Part shown: positions 62,684-64,000 of the stretch, piece after piece
Numbering within the stretch: the stretch's first letter is position 1
How the letters are laid out: each line of letters begins with the position of its first letter
Source of the DNA: DASZIT01 sp963770635
GTDB taxonomy: Bacteria > Actinomycetota > Acidimicrobiia > Acidimicrobiales > RAAP-2
DNA length: 64,000 nucleotides
Reading direction: 5' to 3'
Assembly (NCBI GenBank): GCA_963770635.1
Contig: CAVYQI010000006.1
Span: 496,001 to 560,000, forward strand
Position numbers and translations under genes: made by a program
The notes under the pieces: generated by a model
Seen by the model: only the letters and a program-made list of their open reading frames with translations
The model's database searches: none
What the model was told of the DNA's origin: nothing

Positions 62684-62698
62684 TTAGCATTCTGCTAA
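62684..62698. promoter_or_regulatory. TTAGCA-TTC-TGCTAA palindrome between sulfatase and TetR genes
   Basis: Six-base arms and a three-base centre, in the 142-bp divergent gap, 12 bp before the TetR start. A related TTAGCG half-site lies at 62652. It probably binds the TetR protein and controls both directions. Confidence 0.6.
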
Positions 62699-62709
62699 GT
62701 TGCTCGATC

Positions 62710-63351
62710 GTGAGGTCTGCCGCCGCCGAAGACGCACCGATGGAGCATGAGTTGGCTGGCCGGGAGGCCACCGAGGCCAAGCTCGAGGAAACCGCCTTGG
62801 CCCTCATGCAAGAGCATGGGGTCCTGGCCGGGCTCAATCTCAGTGACGTCGCCGAGCGGGCCGGCGTCAACCGGGGACTCGTCTACCACTACTACGGGTC
62901 GAGAGGAACACTTCTGCGCCGAGCCCTGCAGCGCCGGACCGACGCCCAGTTGCGTCGCAGCGACGCGGACCGCGGACTGCCCTTCCAGCAACGGATGCGG
63001 GAATTCCTCCGGGCCTCCATCGACAACGCCGCCGGTGTGCAGCTCTTCACCCTGCTGGTGCTCGACGGGACCGCGGGTCTACGGACCATGCCTCGGCGCC
63101 GTCAATCCCAGCGGGACCTGGCTCGCGACATCGCCGAGCACCTGGTCGACCCCGGCGTTGACCGGACCGCGCTCCACGCGCTGATCCCCGCCACCGTGTA
63201 CGGCTACATCGCCTACCGCGAAGCCTTCGCGGCCGAGCTCGGTGTGCCCCTCGCCAAACTCGACAAACGAGTGACCGACCTGTTCGAACGCCTGCTCACT
63301 TCGCTTCGCCCGGATGGGCCGGGCCCGACCCACGATCCGGAGGAACCATGA
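62710..63351 (+). CDS. TetR/AcrR family regulator
   Basis: 213 residues from GTG at 62710; an ATG ten codons in (62740) is also possible. The N-terminal helix-turn-helix (LNLSDVAERAGVNRGLVYHYYGSRGTL) is typical of the family, followed by an alpha-helical ligand-binding part. It is divergent from the sulfatase and overlaps the P450 start (ATGA), so it probably regulates both. Confidence 0.9.
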   Translation: MRSAAAEDAPMEHELAGREATEAKLEETALALMQEHGVLAGLNLSDVAERAGVNRGLVYHYYGSRGTLLRRALQRRTDAQLRRSDADRGLPFQQRMREFLRASIDNAAGVQLFTLLVLDGTAGLRTMPRRRQSQRDLARDIAEHLVDPGVDRTALHALIPATVYGYIAYREAFAAELGVPLAKLDKRVTDLFERLLTSLRPDGPGPTHDPEEP

Positions 63352-64000
63352 CCGACACCACCAACCAGGCGGCTCCCAGCGCCGTCGCCGACTGGTCCAC
63401 CGACTACGACATCTTCGACTCCAGCTACGTCGCCGATCCGTTCCCGGTCTGGGACGACCTACGCCAGCGCTGCCCCGTCGCCCACACCGAGCGCTGGGGC
63501 GGCTCGTGGCTGCCGACCCGTTACATCGACGTGAACACCATTGCCCACGACATCGAGCACTTCAGCTCTCGTTACATCGGCGTACTGCCACCCGCCGAAA
63601 ACGACCAGGAAGTGGCGCCTGCCGGGCTGCCCCCCATCGGATCGGACCCGCCGGTACACACCTGGACCCGGCGGCTGCTACTCCCGTGGTTCTCCCACCG
63701 ACGCGTGGCCGGCTACGAGACGGCCACCCGGGACACGTGCCGGTCGCTCCTCGAGGGCTTCGTCGATGCCGGCCATGCCGACGCCGCCGCTGACTACGCC
63801 CAACAGATCCCCGTCCGGATCATCGGCTTGGTGCTGGGGATTCCGGCCGAACAGTCGGACACCTTCACCGGCTGGGTGCGGGACCTTCTCGAATTCGGCC
63901 ACGACACCACTCGGCGGATTCGAGGGCGCGATGCCATCGCCTCCTATCTCATCGGGCTGATCGCGGAGCGAAAGACCGACCCGGGCCACGACCTCGATCA
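63348..64000 (+). CDS. Cytochrome P450, N-terminal part (cut by window end)
   Basis: The first ~217 residues of a P450, open to the window end. The ATG overlaps the TetR stop. The start has the DYDIFDSSYVADPFPVWDDL segment and then GSDPPVHTWTRRLLLPWF, where bacterial P450s have DPPxHTxxRRLL before the C helix. The haem loop is beyond the window. Soluble type, no membrane helix. Co-transcribed with the TetR regulator and probably part of the same catabolic unit as the sulfatase. Confidence 0.9.
   Translation, partial: MTDTTNQAAPSAVADWSTDYDIFDSSYVADPFPVWDDLRQRCPVAHTERWGGSWLPTRYIDVNTIAHDIEHFSSRYIGVLPPAENDQEVAPAGLPPIGSDPPVHTWTRRLLLPWFSHRRVAGYETATRDTCRSLLEGFVDAGHADAAADYAQQIPVRIIGLVLGIPAEQSDTFTGWVRDLLEFGHDTTRRIRGRDAIASYLIGLIAERKTDPGHDLD

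Noticed and set aside
1..64000. tRNA, rRNA, insertion sequence, prophage or integron genes
   Set aside because: Searched by eye for typical motifs such as transposases, integrases and tRNA arms; none was seen.

Overview
The window is GC-rich, densely coded bacterial DNA with GTG and TTG starts, many ATGA/GTGA gene overlaps and typical actinobacterial families: DUF2079, an F420/PNP-oxidase-fold enzyme, Ser/Thr kinases, a sortase, FHA, Ada-AlkA and TAP-like lipoprotein hydrolases. Recurrent YWLVASDGGIFSFGDA repeats, abundant S/T/P-rich surface proteins and beta-oxidation, P450 and sulfatase genes suggest Actinomycetota, perhaps class Acidimicrobiia. That placement is inference; no rRNA or tRNA gene was seen.

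Layout. 0-6.7 kb: an FHA protein, a small membrane protein, a flavoprotein and a Kef-type antiporter form one minus-strand operon, divergent from a kinase homologue that has lost its catalytic Asp. 6.8-12.2 kb: three tandem secreted paralogues, each ending in six 42-residue repeats; a fourth lies at 49.6-52.3 kb. 12.7-16.5 kb: a tightly coupled Ser/Thr kinase and surface-protein operon. 16.9-22.1 kb: a frameshifted DUF2079 membrane protein, a tail-anchored surface protein, a MazF-like toxin-antitoxin pair, a methyltransferase and a hexapeptide acyltransferase. 22.1-31.9 kb: two GGDEF paralogues, a Thr-rich membrane protein, a sortase beside a protein with a sorting signal, and an ECF sigma factor carrying its own membrane anchor. 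32-35 kb: a patatin-like lipase divergent from a coupled pair of PD-(D/E)XK-fold paralogues, one intact and one degenerate. 35-49.4 kb: housekeeping and lipid metabolism (acyl-CoA ligase, SDR, Ogt and Ada-AlkA repair operon, two enoyl-CoA hydratases, an S4 protein, a Cys-cluster protein, a metallopeptidase, a TAP-like hydrolase, a P450, a lone cyclic-nucleotide-binding protein, FxsA). 49.6-58.3 kb: two very large secreted proteins and a TPR regulator divergent across a perfect 19-bp palindrome. 58.4-64 kb: VapBC, acyl-CoA dehydrogenase and sulfatase, then a TetR regulator with a second P450 cut by the window end.

Two themes stand out. First, much of the window encodes cell-surface and signalling proteins in which a cytoplasmic regulatory domain (GGDEF, sigma factor) is joined through one membrane helix to a long S/T/P-rich tail. 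Second, between 3.4 and 22.1 kb at least six genes carry apparent single-base frameshifts, several in G/C homopolymers, while none was noticed from 22.1 to 64 kb. Local sequence error or real decay should be settled before anyone interprets those genes.
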